In this document: positions 34,764 to 42,935 of the stretch, in pieces
Numbering within the stretch: the stretch's first letter is position 1
Layout: each line of letters starts with the position of its first letter
Assembly: GCF_019218285.1 (NCBI RefSeq)
Contig: NZ_JAHUZG010000002.1
Location: forward strand, 682,001-746,000
DNA length: 64,000 bases
Direction: 5' to 3'
Source: Antarctobacter sediminis
GTDB taxonomy: Bacteria > Pseudomonadota > Alphaproteobacteria > Rhodobacterales > Rhodobacteraceae
Position numbers and translations under genes: made by a program
The notes under the pieces: generated by a model
What the model was told of the DNA's origin: nothing
Databases searched by the model: none
What the model saw: only the letters and a program-made list of their open reading frames with translations

Positions 34764-34875
34764 AAAACACAATAGGAAGGCCATCTATCAATCAACCTTC
34801 CCTAGCCTGGATCAAAGGCCGAAGGCCCGTCGGGCACCAGCTTTGGGGCATGCTTTGCCCACCACCCCCACAAAC

Positions 34876-34902
34876 AAAAAACGCGGCCCCCAAGGGACCG
34901 CG
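34876..34902 (-). terminator. Rho-independent terminator of the cold-shock gene
   Basis: On the minus strand a 9-bp stem (CGCGGTCCC with GGGGCCGCG, one G-U pair) is followed by six T residues, 26 bases after the csp stop. This is a textbook intrinsic terminator. Confidence 0.85.
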
Positions 34903-34928
34903 TCACATCATTCCAAAGCCGATTGGCT

Positions 34929-35135
34929 TCAGACCAGTTCCAAGTTCACTGCGCTCTCGCGGCCGTCACGGCCGGATTCGAGGTCGTAGGTCACTTTCTG
35001 GTTGTCGGCGAGGCCGGTCAGGCCCGAACGCTCGACCGCAGAGATGTGCACGAACACGTCCTTGCCGCCCGATTCAGGCTGAATGAAGCCGAAGCCTTTG
35101 GTGGTGTTGAACCATTTCACAGTGCCATTGGCCAT
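34929..35135 (-). CDS. cold-shock-domain protein (CspA family)
   Basis: A 68-residue single cold-shock domain, an RNA/ssDNA chaperone. The RNP1 motif GFGFIQPE and RNP2 DVFVHISAV are intact, and the start MANGTVKWFNTTKGFGF is typical. Upstream in-frame codons are ignored because the fold begins at 35135. About 240 bp separate it from the next gene; the 5' region shows no other gene and could be the long untranslated leader usual for csp genes. Confidence 0.95.
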   Translation of the reverse strand: MANGTVKWFNTTKGFGFIQPESGGKDVFVHISAVERSGLTGLADNQKVTYDLESGRDGRESAVNLELV

Positions 35136-35375
35136 CTGTCTGTTTCCTTGTGTATCTGCCGCTCGCAACATGCAGCGGCCCGGCGAAGGCGCGTCTTGAT
35201 CGAGTGACTGCGCGCCGGTAACGGAAAACAGGTATCGAAGAGAAGGTCTCAGCCACGCCGACCTCGCAGGTTTTGACCGATCTGGCAAGGCTTAGATGTT
35301 GCGGCAGGCAGAACCCCGCCTCTTCCCCGCACGTCACCATCATGACATGTTTGCGCCATCAAACCGGAGAACCGC

Positions 35376-35759
35376 ATGCCTCTCACCGCCTTCGACCACG
35401 TCAATGTCCGCACCGGACAACTGGACAAGATGATCGCCTGGTATGGCGAGATCCTCGGCCTGCATCCCGGTCCCCGCCCGCCTTTCGGATTCGGTGGCGC
35501 CTGGCTTTACCTCGGCGAGCAGGCCTATGTGCATCTGGTCGAGGTCAAAGACCAGCCGCCCGCCGTCCCCAAAGCCACGCTGGAGCATTTTGCCTTTCGC
35601 GCCGCCGGAATGACAGAGTTCCTTGCGAAACTGGAAGCCGCGCAATTGCCCTACAGCGTCGATGAGGTGCCAGGGTTCCCCATCGTTCAGGTCAATTTTC
35701 ACGATCCTGACGGCAATCACATTCATGTGGATTTCGACAAGGCCGAACGGCAGGATTGA
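35376..35759 (+). CDS. VOC-superfamily (glyoxalase/dioxygenase fold) protein
   Basis: A 127-residue single VOC module. The first strand is FDHVNVRTGQLDKMIAWYGEILGL (putative metal His in DHVN), the middle strand AYVHLVEV, and the last strand VQVNFHDPDGNHIHVDF with the usual DPDGN-H-E/D pattern. Such proteins are metal-dependent lyases, dioxygenases or binding proteins. Substrate unknown. Confidence 0.88.
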   Translation: MPLTAFDHVNVRTGQLDKMIAWYGEILGLHPGPRPPFGFGGAWLYLGEQAYVHLVEVKDQPPAVPKATLEHFAFRAAGMTEFLAKLEAAQLPYSVDEVPGFPIVQVNFHDPDGNHIHVDFDKAERQD

Positions 35760-35776
35760 ACCCGCCGTGCCAAAAG

Positions 35777-35800
35777 AAAGGGGCGCATAACGCCCCTTTT
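35777..35800. terminator. bidirectional intrinsic terminator between convergent genes
   Basis: A perfect 9-bp stem AAAGGGGCG/CGCCCCTTT with a 5-base loop lies 17 bases after the VOC gene and 17 bases beyond the end of the rhodanese gene. T-rich sequence follows on both strands. Confidence 0.85.
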
Positions 35801-35816
35801 GCAACCAAGGTCGGGC

Positions 35817-36416
35817 TTAACTCTCGCCGCCCGCCACGGTCAGACCCAGCATGCGCCAGCCCTGCATACCCCAGCGATAATAGCTGATCTTGGCGGCAGG
35901 ATAGCCTGCCTCGATCATGCGCCGGATTGCCGTAGGCGACTGGCCGCACCATGGGCCGTTGCAGAAAAGAACAACCTCGCGGACACTCTCGGGGGCGCAT
36001 TCATAGCCTTCGAAATCCACTTCGCAGCCCAGTTCACCAAGCCGGTCGACCATTTCGGTGTAAGGGATGCTGACCGAGCCGGGAATCGTTCCCGTCTGCC
36101 AATCCGGACGCACACGGCTGTCGATGACCATGATTGCCGGGTCCTGCAACGCGGCCAGAACCTCCAGCTCACCTATGGCTCGCACCCCTTCGGCGGGCGA
36201 TACAGGTTGAATGCAGAAGCTGGGACAGGGCCGCGCGATGCGCGCAAACTCTCCTTCGATCACTGCATCCGTGTCCTGCACGCGCGAGATCGTCACCTCT
36301 CCACCCGACGGCGTTGGCACGGCCACCTCGGCCATGCCTCGCGTGATATTGACCTCTTCGGCCCACAGGGGCGCGGCGAGCATCAGCCCGAAGGCTGCAT
36401 ATGCCAGCGGTTTCAT
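35817..36416 (-). CDS. exported rhodanese-domain protein
   Basis: A 199-residue protein with a Sec signal peptide (LAYAAFGLMLAAPLWAEE). The rhodanese domain covers the C-terminal two thirds: VIDSRVRPDWQTGTIPGSVSIPY, and the active loop FCNGPWCGQSPTAIRRM, where the first Cys is the predicted sulfur carrier and a second Cys sits in the loop. It would act in the periplasm on persulfides or thiosulfate. The loop is longer than the usual C-x4-R/K loop, and an upstream region has another pair of Cys (CPSFC). Confidence 0.85.
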   Translation of the reverse strand: MKPLAYAAFGLMLAAPLWAEEVNITRGMAEVAVPTPSGGEVTISRVQDTDAVIEGEFARIARPCPSFCIQPVSPAEGVRAIGELEVLAALQDPAIMVIDSRVRPDWQTGTIPGSVSIPYTEMVDRLGELGCEVDFEGYECAPESVREVVLFCNGPWCGQSPTAIRRMIEAGYPAAKISYYRWGMQGWRMLGLTVAGGES

Positions 36417-36476
36417 CTGTCCTCCAAACGCGTTGCCAATACGCTGATCAAAGCCTAGCGCGGCCGCGAAAAAGGG

Positions 36477-36734
36477 TCAGTCGAAATCGAACAGGTCTTC
36501 CAGGAAACCGCGGCGCTTTTTCTTGCGGTAGTGGCCATCGTCATCGTCCCGGCGCTTTTCCGGTCGATAGCTTTCAGCAGCGTGCGGCGGAGCCGCCTGC
36601 GGCAGGCTGCGTTCGATGATCTTGTCCAGTTCGCCGCGATCCAGCCAGACACCCCGGCATTTCGGGCAGTAGTCAATCTCGATCCCCGTACGTTCGGCGA
36701 TCACCAACTCGCTTCCGTCGACAGGGCACTTCAT
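36477..36734 (-). CDS. zf-TFIIB-type zinc-ribbon protein
   Basis: An 85-residue protein. Zinc-ligand pairs are C3 (KCPVDG) with C23-x2-C26 (YCPKCRGVWLD), characteristic of the TFIIB-like zinc-ribbon family that ends its core with GVWLDRGELDKI. The C-terminus is highly charged (KRRDDDDGHYRKKKRRGF). The ATG at 36734 follows GGAGAGG; the longer frame upstream has no coding character. Function unknown. The 238-bp region between this gene and 36973 shows no further gene and should hold the divergent promoters. Confidence 0.82.
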   Translation of the reverse strand: MKCPVDGSELVIAERTGIEIDYCPKCRGVWLDRGELDKIIERSLPQAAPPHAAESYRPEKRRDDDDGHYRKKKRRGFLEDLFDFD

Positions 36735-36972
36735 GCGCGCTCTCCTCTCCTTGTTCAGGTAGCAGATAGGGAGCCATCCACCGCATTCCCAGCGCAACAT
36801 CGGCCCCCCGGCAGGAAAGCGCGGGTTAGGCGGGATTTCCGGACCTGCCCGGCAAAGGAACATCATCTATCTCTGGGGCGGACCGGCTTCGCCGCAACAA
36901 TGGCTGTGAAAAAGATCCCGCGCAGCAAGGCGGAGAGATGACGCAGAAAAATGAATGGGCTAGGATTCCCGC

Positions 36973-37491
36973 ATGATACGCTTCGGATTGATGTTCGCCT
37001 TCCTCATCTCGCTCTTGCCCGCCATGCTTTCGGCGCAGGAATACGACACGCGCACACTGATGCGGCACGGCCAATGGCAGGTCGATGTGACCTACAGCCA
37101 GAGCAGTGACAGTTATTGGTGCAGCGCCGGGGTGGAAAATGGCAGCGCGCAAAAGTTCAATCTGGTCGCCTACCAGAACGAGGCTTTTGCCCTGTTCATC
37201 TTCGATCCCCGCTGGGATCTGGAGCCGCGCAGCGTCCGCTTTATCGTCGATGTGGATCGTGACCGCTGGACCATGGATGGCAGCGGCGACGGCACCGGCA
37301 TTGCGCTTAGCATGACCGATGCCGAAAAAGCGGCGAAGTTCCTTGTTCAGCTCAAGCGGGGCAACACCGTCTACGTCTATAACGAAGACCAACAGCGTCA
37401 GGCGACCTTTTCGCTTAGCGGTTCGTCGCGGGCCATCGACGCGCTGTTCGATTGCTGGGACACGATCGTCAGTTCACAGGATCCGTTCTGA
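36973..37491 (+). CDS. secreted hypothetical protein
   Basis: A 172-residue protein with a Sec signal peptide (MFAFLISLLPAMLSAQE). The mature part is rich in beta-strands and aromatic residues and has two cysteines far apart, one in SYWCSAG and one in LFDCWDTI, that could form a disulfide. It is reminiscent of invasion-associated-locus-B-like periplasmic proteins but I cannot assign it. A terminator hairpin follows. Confidence 0.75.
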   Translation: MIRFGLMFAFLISLLPAMLSAQEYDTRTLMRHGQWQVDVTYSQSSDSYWCSAGVENGSAQKFNLVAYQNEAFALFIFDPRWDLEPRSVRFIVDVDRDRWTMDGSGDGTGIALSMTDAEKAAKFLVQLKRGNTVYVYNEDQQRQATFSLSGSSRAIDALFDCWDTIVSSQDPF

Positions 37492-37525
37492 CCGCAGGCG
37501 CGCGTGCGCACGGTTCTGAACAGCA

Positions 37526-37556
37526 GCGGCGCCAGACCGGCGCCGCCTTGTTTTGT
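37526..37556 (+). terminator. intrinsic terminator after the secreted hypothetical gene
   Basis: An 8-bp stem GCGGCGCC/GGCGCCGC with a 5-base loop is followed by CTTGTTTTGTT. It lies between the convergent hypothetical gene and trxC. Confidence 0.75.
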
Positions 37557-37562
37557 TAGGGA

Positions 37563-37988
37563 TCAGCCGCGCACCCAACCAACGATCTGACCGGCTGGCA
37601 TCGCGCCGGACTGGCGTTTTCGCTCGCGGCCACCGGCAAAGGAAACCATCGTCGGAATCCCCCGGATGCCGTGCTGCGCACCGGCTTGCGGAAAGCTTTC
37701 GGTGTTGAGTTTGACAAGTCGCGCCTCTTGCCCAAGCGTCGACGCCGCCTTGCCGAACTCTGGTGCCATCATGCGGCAGGGGCCGCACCACGGTGCCCAG
37801 AAATCCACAATCAGTGGCACTTCGTCATTGCGCGCCGCCTTGGCCAGCGTGGCCGCGTCCACTTCGACCGCCTTGCCGGGCATCAGGGCCGCGCCGCAGG
37901 TGCCGCATTTCGGGCCCGCGCCCAGTTTCTCTACCGGCACACGGTTGACCTGCCCACAGTCGAGACAGGTCAGCTTTTTGCCCGCCAT
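37563..37988 (-). CDS. trxC: thioredoxin 2 (TrxC)
   Basis: A 141-residue cytoplasmic thiol-disulfide reductase. The N-terminal zinc module has Cys8, 11, 28 and 31 (C-x2-C ... C-x2-C), and the thioredoxin active site is W-C68-G-P-C71 within DFWAPWCGPCRMMAPEF. The cis-Pro is in GIRGIPTMVSF. The zinc module separates TrxC from TrxA. It is typically induced by oxidative stress, but I see no OxyR-type site with confidence. Confidence 0.95.
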   Translation of the reverse strand: MAGKKLTCLDCGQVNRVPVEKLGAGPKCGTCGAALMPGKAVEVDAATLAKAARNDEVPLIVDFWAPWCGPCRMMAPEFGKAASTLGQEARLVKLNTESFPQAGAQHGIRGIPTMVSFAGGRERKRQSGAMPAGQIVGWVRG

Positions 37989-38107
37989 CTCATTTCCTCC
38001 GATTCACATTCACCATTCCATATGCGAACCTGCATCACGCCAATCAAGACTCACGCCCGAAAACCACGGCGCTGGCCGGACGGGCCCGTCGCGCTATCTG
38101 CTGCGCT

Positions 38108-38515
38108 ATGCGCCTGTTTCCGATCCTGTTGCTGGCCTCGACGCCGCTGCACGCGTGGGAGTTTTCCCCCGTGCCTGTCTGCACCGTGGTCAATGAAGCG
38201 CCCTTGCGGGTAGAGGTCACCTATGACGGCGCGCTTTACGCGATCCGACTGACGCGACGGGGCGGGTGGCCGGATGGCCCGGTGTTCAGCCTCCGGTTCT
38301 TGCCACAGGGCCCTGCGATCTCGACCACTCGGCACGTGATCGACGGCGAGACCCTGACCGTCACCGACACCGGTTTCGGAAACGTGTTGAACGGGTTGCA
38401 GTTCAACCGGACCGCCTTGGCCGTGATTGGAACGCTGGAGGCACCGATCAATTTGACCGGTGCCAGCGAACCGGTCGCGGCGTTCCGCACCTGCCGCCCC
38501 GGTCCGGCTGTCTAG
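38108..38515 (+). CDS. secreted hypothetical protein
   Basis: A 135-residue protein with a short signal peptide (LFPILLLASTPLHAWE). The mature part is predicted beta-rich and has two cysteines (VPVCTVV and FRTCRPG) near the two ends, a likely disulfide. The family is unrecognised. It is divergent from trxC and convergent with a UspA gene. Confidence 0.7.
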   Translation: MRLFPILLLASTPLHAWEFSPVPVCTVVNEAPLRVEVTYDGALYAIRLTRRGGWPDGPVFSLRFLPQGPAISTTRHVIDGETLTVTDTGFGNVLNGLQFNRTALAVIGTLEAPINLTGASEPVAAFRTCRPGPAV

Positions 38516-38531
38516 GCCGTCTCAGGCACGG

Positions 38532-38945
38532 TCAGCGCAGGACATGCACTGAACATTGCGCGTGGCGCACCACCTGCGCCGCCGTCGATCCCAAGAGGTA
38601 ATCCTGCATCCCCGGACGGTGCGAGGCGATCACGATCAGGTCCACGGAATTGTCGCCGGCCCAATCCAGAATCGTGCGCCCCGAATGGCCCGAGATGACC
38701 TGCCCCACACCGCCCGGAACCGCCGCTGCGATATCCGAGATTTCGTCCTCAATCGCCTTGCGGGCCTGAGCGGTATAATCCGCCGGCAAATAACTGGCGA
38801 CATACCCCGGCACCTGTTCCAGCACATGCAGAAAGGTGATGCGCGCCCCGTCGTCAGCCAGTTTGCGGGCAGCGGACGTGGCCATGCCGATGCGCGCGTC
38901 GCTGTTTTCGTCAAAGGCAATCGGCACGAGAATGTTCTTGTACAT
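38532..38945 (-). CDS. universal stress protein (UspA family)
   Basis: A 137-residue single-domain Usp. The first strand is NILVPIAFDENSDARIG, and the C-terminal ATP-binding signature is IVIASHRPGMQDYLLGSTAAQVVRHAQCSVHVLR (the G-x2-G-x8-G-S/T type, here with a DYLLGSTA core). The ATG at 38945 is preceded by AGGAGG. It probably acts in stress survival. Confidence 0.92.
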   Translation of the reverse strand: MYKNILVPIAFDENSDARIGMATSAARKLADDGARITFLHVLEQVPGYVASYLPADYTAQARKAIEDEISDIAAAVPGGVGQVISGHSGRTILDWAGDNSVDLIVIASHRPGMQDYLLGSTAAQVVRHAQCSVHVLR

Positions 38946-39191
38946 GGTGGATCCTCCTGTCCAGACAGAGTGACCGCTTGCCCGCCCGACCACCTTGACA
39001 CAGGTCATGTGCCCATCGGCCGCCACGCAGATGCCACAATCCAAACACAATGTCCGAATACAACATCAACCGGTGTCAGAACGCACCGCAAACAGGCCCC
39101 ACACCCGATCACAGAACGGATCGACGGCGCCGGACATGCCCAGTGGCGCGCCGCATGGCGAACGCCCGCAGGATGGCAAGGAGTTTGCACC

Positions 39192-39881
39192 ATGCGTTAC
39201 CTGATCGCCGAAACCAGTTGGCCCCTCATGGCACTTGCCAGCGAGCTTGCCACCGCCGGAGTTCTGCTGACCCGAACGGACCGGCCCGAAGACATTCCCC
39301 AATTCCTGCAAACCACCGAAGCGGATCTTTTGGTCCTCGACGCGTCGGATCTGGACCGTCCGGGCCTGTCGCTGACACATCTGCGCCGCCTTCACCCCGA
39401 ATTGCCCATCGTATTGATGAGCCGCGACCCCTCGCATGGCGACATCGTGCGCTGGCTGGACAGCGGCGCGGACACGGTTCTGGACGCCTCCGTGCCCCCC
39501 GAAGAGGCCGTGATGGTTCTTGCCGCCATCGCCCGCCGCGCGCATGGCATGTCTCAACCGGTGCTGCGCTACGGCCCGCTGGCCGTCAACCTTCAACGTC
39601 GCAAGGCCTATCTGAACGACTGCCCGGTCAAGCTCAGCCCCAAGCTGTACGAGCTTTTGGAATATATTGCGCTGCGCCCCGGTCGCCTTGTCAGCCGTGC
39701 GGCCCTCCTCGGCCATATCTACGGGCTGGAAGATGAACCCGATCCGCGCGTTTTCGATGTCTATGTCTGCAACCTGCGGGCCTGCCTTGAGGTGACCGAA
39801 GGGGCCGTCGACATCGAAACCGTCCGCGGGTCGGGATACCGTTTCACGGCGGCCTGCCTAGACGCAGCGATTGCCGCCTGA
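39192..39881 (+). CDS. OmpR-type winged-helix regulator with degenerate receiver domain
   Basis: A 229-residue protein with a CheY-like receiver (1-115) and a Trans_reg_C winged helix (about 125-222: LSPKLYELLEYIALRPGRLVS, VYVCNLRACLE, IETVRGSGYRF). In the receiver the acidic pair is reduced to E7, the phospho-acceptor Asp50 (LVLDAS) and Ser77 remain, but the lysine of the usual K-P pair is replaced (VLDASVP). It may thus signal without normal phosphorylation. No partner kinase gene is adjacent. Targets are unknown. Confidence 0.85.
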   Translation: MRYLIAETSWPLMALASELATAGVLLTRTDRPEDIPQFLQTTEADLLVLDASDLDRPGLSLTHLRRLHPELPIVLMSRDPSHGDIVRWLDSGADTVLDASVPPEEAVMVLAAIARRAHGMSQPVLRYGPLAVNLQRRKAYLNDCPVKLSPKLYELLEYIALRPGRLVSRAALLGHIYGLEDEPDPRVFDVYVCNLRACLEVTEGAVDIETVRGSGYRFTAACLDAAIAA

Positions 39882-39887
39882 CCGGAC

Positions 39888-40205
39888 CTAGAAAGTGGCC
39901 GCAACGTCATACAGCACCGGTTCGAAACTCCGGCACAGGGCGTTCAGATCCCGGTTGCGCTTGCGCATCTCCGGCGATCGCAGCATGGCAAGGAAATCGT
40001 CGCGTTTCTGCCATTGCGAATAGTTGGCAATCCGCGTCTGGGCATCGTTCACATGCAACGCGGCCGCAATGAAACCGGGCTGTTTCGAGATAAATTCGGC
40101 ATAGGCCGATTGCAGCGCATCCAGCAGATCCTGACACTGGCCCGGGCTGGTTTCAAACGTGGTGATGACGGTCTGGGCATCAGAGGTCACGGTGATGGTT
40201 GGCAT
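39888..40205 (-). CDS. ABM-domain (antibiotic biosynthesis monooxygenase-type) protein
   Basis: A 105-residue ferredoxin-like dimeric alpha+beta barrel protein: VITTFETSPGQCQDLLDALQSAYAEF, QPGFIAAALHVNDAQTRIANYSQW, then DDFLAMLRSPEM. The family includes small monooxygenases and heme-degrading or quinone-modifying enzymes, but many members lack a known role. The ATG at 40205 follows AGGAGG. Confidence 0.8.
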   Translation of the reverse strand: MPTITVTSDAQTVITTFETSPGQCQDLLDALQSAYAEFISKQPGFIAAALHVNDAQTRIANYSQWQKRDDFLAMLRSPEMRKRNRDLNALCRSFEPVLYDVAATF

Positions 40206-40392
40206 GGGCGACTCCTCCTTGTGTTCCGAAGTGTTGCACGGATTCGGACCGTGGCCAAACCCGCGCGTTGCCCCACAGACACCCGCCAGAAGGGGCGGAT
40301 TTCCTTGACACGAACAGGCGCGACGGGCGACACACTTTGCATTCCGTGACAAAACAAGCGCCCAAGCGCAGCACGAGCAGGATAACAGGCCC

Positions 40393-41100
40393 ATGAACAG
40401 CACCCAGCGTATCGAGGAGTCCATCCGCGACTCGATCATTTCGCGTCCCGACATCATCCTCGACGACAAGGACCTGATGCAGGCCCTCATCGCCGCCAAT
40501 GAACGGGCCATGGGCGGTAATATCATCGACCTGCGTGGCATCGCCATGGAACGGCTGGAGGCACGGCTGGACCGGTTGGAGGACACGCATCGCAGCGTGA
40601 TCGCCGCCGCTTATGAAAACCTCGCCGGCACCAATCAGATCCACCGCGCCGTTCTGCGGATGCTGGACCCGGTGGATTTCGAAACCTTCCTGCATGACCT
40701 CGGCGGTGAAGTGGCGCAGATCCTGCGCGTCGATTACATCCGGCTCGTTCTGGAAACCGCCCAGGAAGAAGACGACCCCGTCGTCAACCGCCTTGGTGAC
40801 GTGCTGTCGGTCGCGGAACCCGGTTTTGTCGAAAGCTACGTCGGTCAAGGCCGCGAGGCGCCGTTGCGCCCGGTTGTCCTGCGCCAGCTTCAGCAAGGAA
40901 ACGAGGCTATCTTTGGCGAGCGCGCCGATTACATCCGGTCCGAGGCCTGCCTGCGGCTGGACTTCGGTGCCGGCCGCCTGCCCGGCCTGCTGCTCATGGG
41001 ATCCGAGGATCCGCACCAGTTCACGCCGCAACAGGGCACCGACCTGCTGGCCTTCTTCGGCGGCGTCTTTGAAAGGGCGATGCGGCGCTGGCTGGCGTAA
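40393..41100 (+). CDS. DUF484-family protein
   Basis: A 235-residue protein with an N-terminal helix, a coiled-coil stretch (ERLEARLDRLEDTHRSVIAAAYENL) and a GAF-like C-terminal domain (CLRLDFGAGRLPGLLLMGSEDPHQF). DUF484 genes lie directly upstream of xerC in many proteobacteria, as here with a 9-bp gap, so a link to chromosome processing is assumed. The molecular role is unknown. Confidence 0.88.
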   Translation: MNSTQRIEESIRDSIISRPDIILDDKDLMQALIAANERAMGGNIIDLRGIAMERLEARLDRLEDTHRSVIAAAYENLAGTNQIHRAVLRMLDPVDFETFLHDLGGEVAQILRVDYIRLVLETAQEEDDPVVNRLGDVLSVAEPGFVESYVGQGREAPLRPVVLRQLQQGNEAIFGERADYIRSEACLRLDFGAGRLPGLLLMGSEDPHQFTPQQGTDLLAFFGGVFERAMRRWLA

Positions 41101-41109
41101 GGCCGGCCC

Positions 41110-42033
41110 ATGAGCCTCGATATCTCTCCCGCCGCCCGCGACGCTTTGGCCAACTGGCTGGAGTCCTGCAAGGCGCTCGATGGCGCAGCCGACAACACGC
41201 TGCACGCCTATCGCACCGATGTGCTGGACTTTATCGCCTTCCTGACGGCGCATCACGCCGAACCTCAGGGGCTTGCGCCGCTCTCCAAGGTCAGCACCAC
41301 GGACATGCGCTCCTGGATGGCGCATCTGCGGCGGCAGGATGTCGGATCACGCTCGATCGCGCGCAAACTCTCGGCGGTCAAGAATTTCTACCGCTGGCTC
41401 TCGCGGCGGGAAGGTTTTGAACCAACCGCCGTCCTGTCCGCCCGCGCGCCCAAGTTCCAAAAGAAACTGCCCCGCCCACTGACCGAAGACGCGGCGCGGG
41501 CGATGATCGACACGGTCGAGATGCAATCCACCGACAGTTGGCAAGGCGCCCGCGATGCGGCGGTCGTAACGCTGCTCTACGGCTGCGGGCTGCGGATCTC
41601 CGAGGCCCTGGGATTGAAAGGGCGCGACCTGCCCTTCGGATCCGCCCTGCGCATCCTCGGCAAAGGCGGCAAGGAACGCGTCGTTCCGGTGCTGCCCGTC
41701 GCCAGCCGCGCTGTCGACACCTACCTGCGCCTCTGCCCCTACCCGGTCGAACCCGACCATGCGCTGTTCCGGGGCGCCCGTGGCGGGCCACTGAACCCTC
41801 GGATCGTTTCCAAGGTGACGGAAAAGGCGCGTATGCAGCTTGGCCTGCCCGCCAGCGCCACGCCGCACGCCATGCGCCACAGCTTTGCCACCCACCTTCT
41901 GGCCGCCGGCGGCGACCTGCGCGCGATTCAGGAATTGCTGGGCCACGCTTCGCTCTCGACAACGCAGGCCTATACCGCAGTCGACGAGGTACACCTGATG
42001 AAAGTCTACGAGGCAACCCACCCAAAGGCCTGA
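41110..42033 (+). CDS. xerC: tyrosine recombinase XerC
   Basis: A 307-residue site-specific recombinase that resolves chromosome dimers at dif together with XerD. The N-terminal SAM-like core-binding domain is followed by the catalytic domain with the full set: Arg in YGCGLRISEAL, Lys in GKGGKERVVP, H-x2-R in HAMRHSFATHLL, His in GHASLSTTQAY and the nucleophile Tyr in the same stretch. It is cotranscribed with DUF484, which favours the housekeeping XerC over an integron or phage integrase. Confidence 0.95.
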   Translation: MSLDISPAARDALANWLESCKALDGAADNTLHAYRTDVLDFIAFLTAHHAEPQGLAPLSKVSTTDMRSWMAHLRRQDVGSRSIARKLSAVKNFYRWLSRREGFEPTAVLSARAPKFQKKLPRPLTEDAARAMIDTVEMQSTDSWQGARDAAVVTLLYGCGLRISEALGLKGRDLPFGSALRILGKGGKERVVPVLPVASRAVDTYLRLCPYPVEPDHALFRGARGGPLNPRIVSKVTEKARMQLGLPASATPHAMRHSFATHLLAAGGDLRAIQELLGHASLSTTQAYTAVDEVHLMKVYEATHPKA

Positions 42034-42122
42034 CCGCCACCTCTGCTTTGCTTCGGAGCCGCCGTCGCTTGCGCCCCCAAAGGCAGTGACGACGCCGCCG
42101 GGCAAGCGAAATCGCCGAGGGG

Positions 42123-42137
42123 CCCCATGAAATGGGG
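42123..42137. repeat. small perfect hairpin in the xerC-GST spacer
   Basis: CCCCAT-GAA-ATGGGG lies in the 223-bp region between xerC and the glutathione transferase gene, in which no gene is seen. Just after it, the stretch 42208-42236 resembles 10528-10553: both contain GGTGAGCCT followed by GAAGCG after a GCTT..TTGCT segment. Confidence 0.35.
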
Positions 42138-42256
42138 AGACGGCTATTTTGCTTGAGCGGAGGGGGCGGCTCTGCCATGCAGGGGTCAAGTGAAGGTGGA
42201 TCCGAAGCTTTTGCTTTGGTGAGCCTGAAGCGGTTTCACACTTCCGAAAGGACGCC

Positions 42257-42862
42257 ATGCAGCTTCTTCAATCGCCCGCCTCGCCCTTTGTGCGCAAAGT
42301 CAAGGTCACCCTGCACGAAACCGGTCAGCTTGACGACGTCGAGATGGTCGGTGTGACCGCCTCGCCCATGACCCCGGACCCGGCGCTGATTTCGGCCAAT
42401 CCGCTGGGCAAGATTCCTGCGTTGATGCGCGACGATGGGCCCACCTTGTATGACAGCCGCGTGATCTGCCGCTTTCTCGACGCCCGCGCGCAGGCCGGGC
42501 TTTATCCGGAAAACCGGATCTGGGACACGCTGACGCTCGAGGCGACCGGCGATGCGATCATGGAAGCCGCCGTTCTGATCATCTACGAAGAACGATTTCG
42601 GCCTGCCGAAAAGGTCTCGATGGATTGGATCGAGGGACAGTGGGCCAAGGTCTCCCGCGCGCTTGATGCGCTTGGCACCCGTTGGATGAGCCATCTGCAC
42701 GGCCGTCTGGACATGGGGCATCTGGCTGTCGGCTGCGCCCTTGGCTATCTCGATTTTCGGCACGAGGCGCGCTCGTGGCGCACCGGGCGGGATGCGCTGT
42801 CCGACTGGTACGCCGATTTCGCAAAACGCGAGTCTATGATCGCCACCACGCCGTCGGGCTGA
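42257..42862 (+). CDS. glutathione S-transferase family protein
   Basis: A 201-residue GST. The thioredoxin-like N-domain shows SPASPFVRKVKVTLHETG, the cis-Pro region NPLGKIPALMRDDG and the glutathione gamma-Glu contact TLYDSRVICRFLD. The C-terminal helical domain ends with GHLAVGCALGYLDFRH. It conjugates or reduces electrophiles with glutathione; the substrate is unknown. The ATG at 42257 follows AAAGGA. Confidence 0.9.
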   Translation: MQLLQSPASPFVRKVKVTLHETGQLDDVEMVGVTASPMTPDPALISANPLGKIPALMRDDGPTLYDSRVICRFLDARAQAGLYPENRIWDTLTLEATGDAIMEAAVLIIYEERFRPAEKVSMDWIEGQWAKVSRALDALGTRWMSHLHGRLDMGHLAVGCALGYLDFRHEARSWRTGRDALSDWYADFAKRESMIATTPSG

Positions 42863-42868
42863 AACGAC

Positions 42869-42895
42869 AAAGGGCGGACCAATGTCCGCCCTTTT
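42869..42895. terminator. bidirectional intrinsic terminator
   Basis: A perfect 11-bp stem AAAGGGCGGAC/GTCCGCCCTTT with a 4-base loop lies 6 bases after the GST stop and before the convergent outer-membrane gene. A T-run follows on the plus strand. Confidence 0.9.
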
Positions 42896-42935
42896 GCTTG
42901 TGATCGGACCCCGGTTCGCCCCGGGCCAATCCAGA

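Noticed and set aside
41110..42033. Phage or integron integrase at 41110
   Set aside because: DUF484 linkage and full XerC motifs identify the housekeeping dimer-resolution recombinase.
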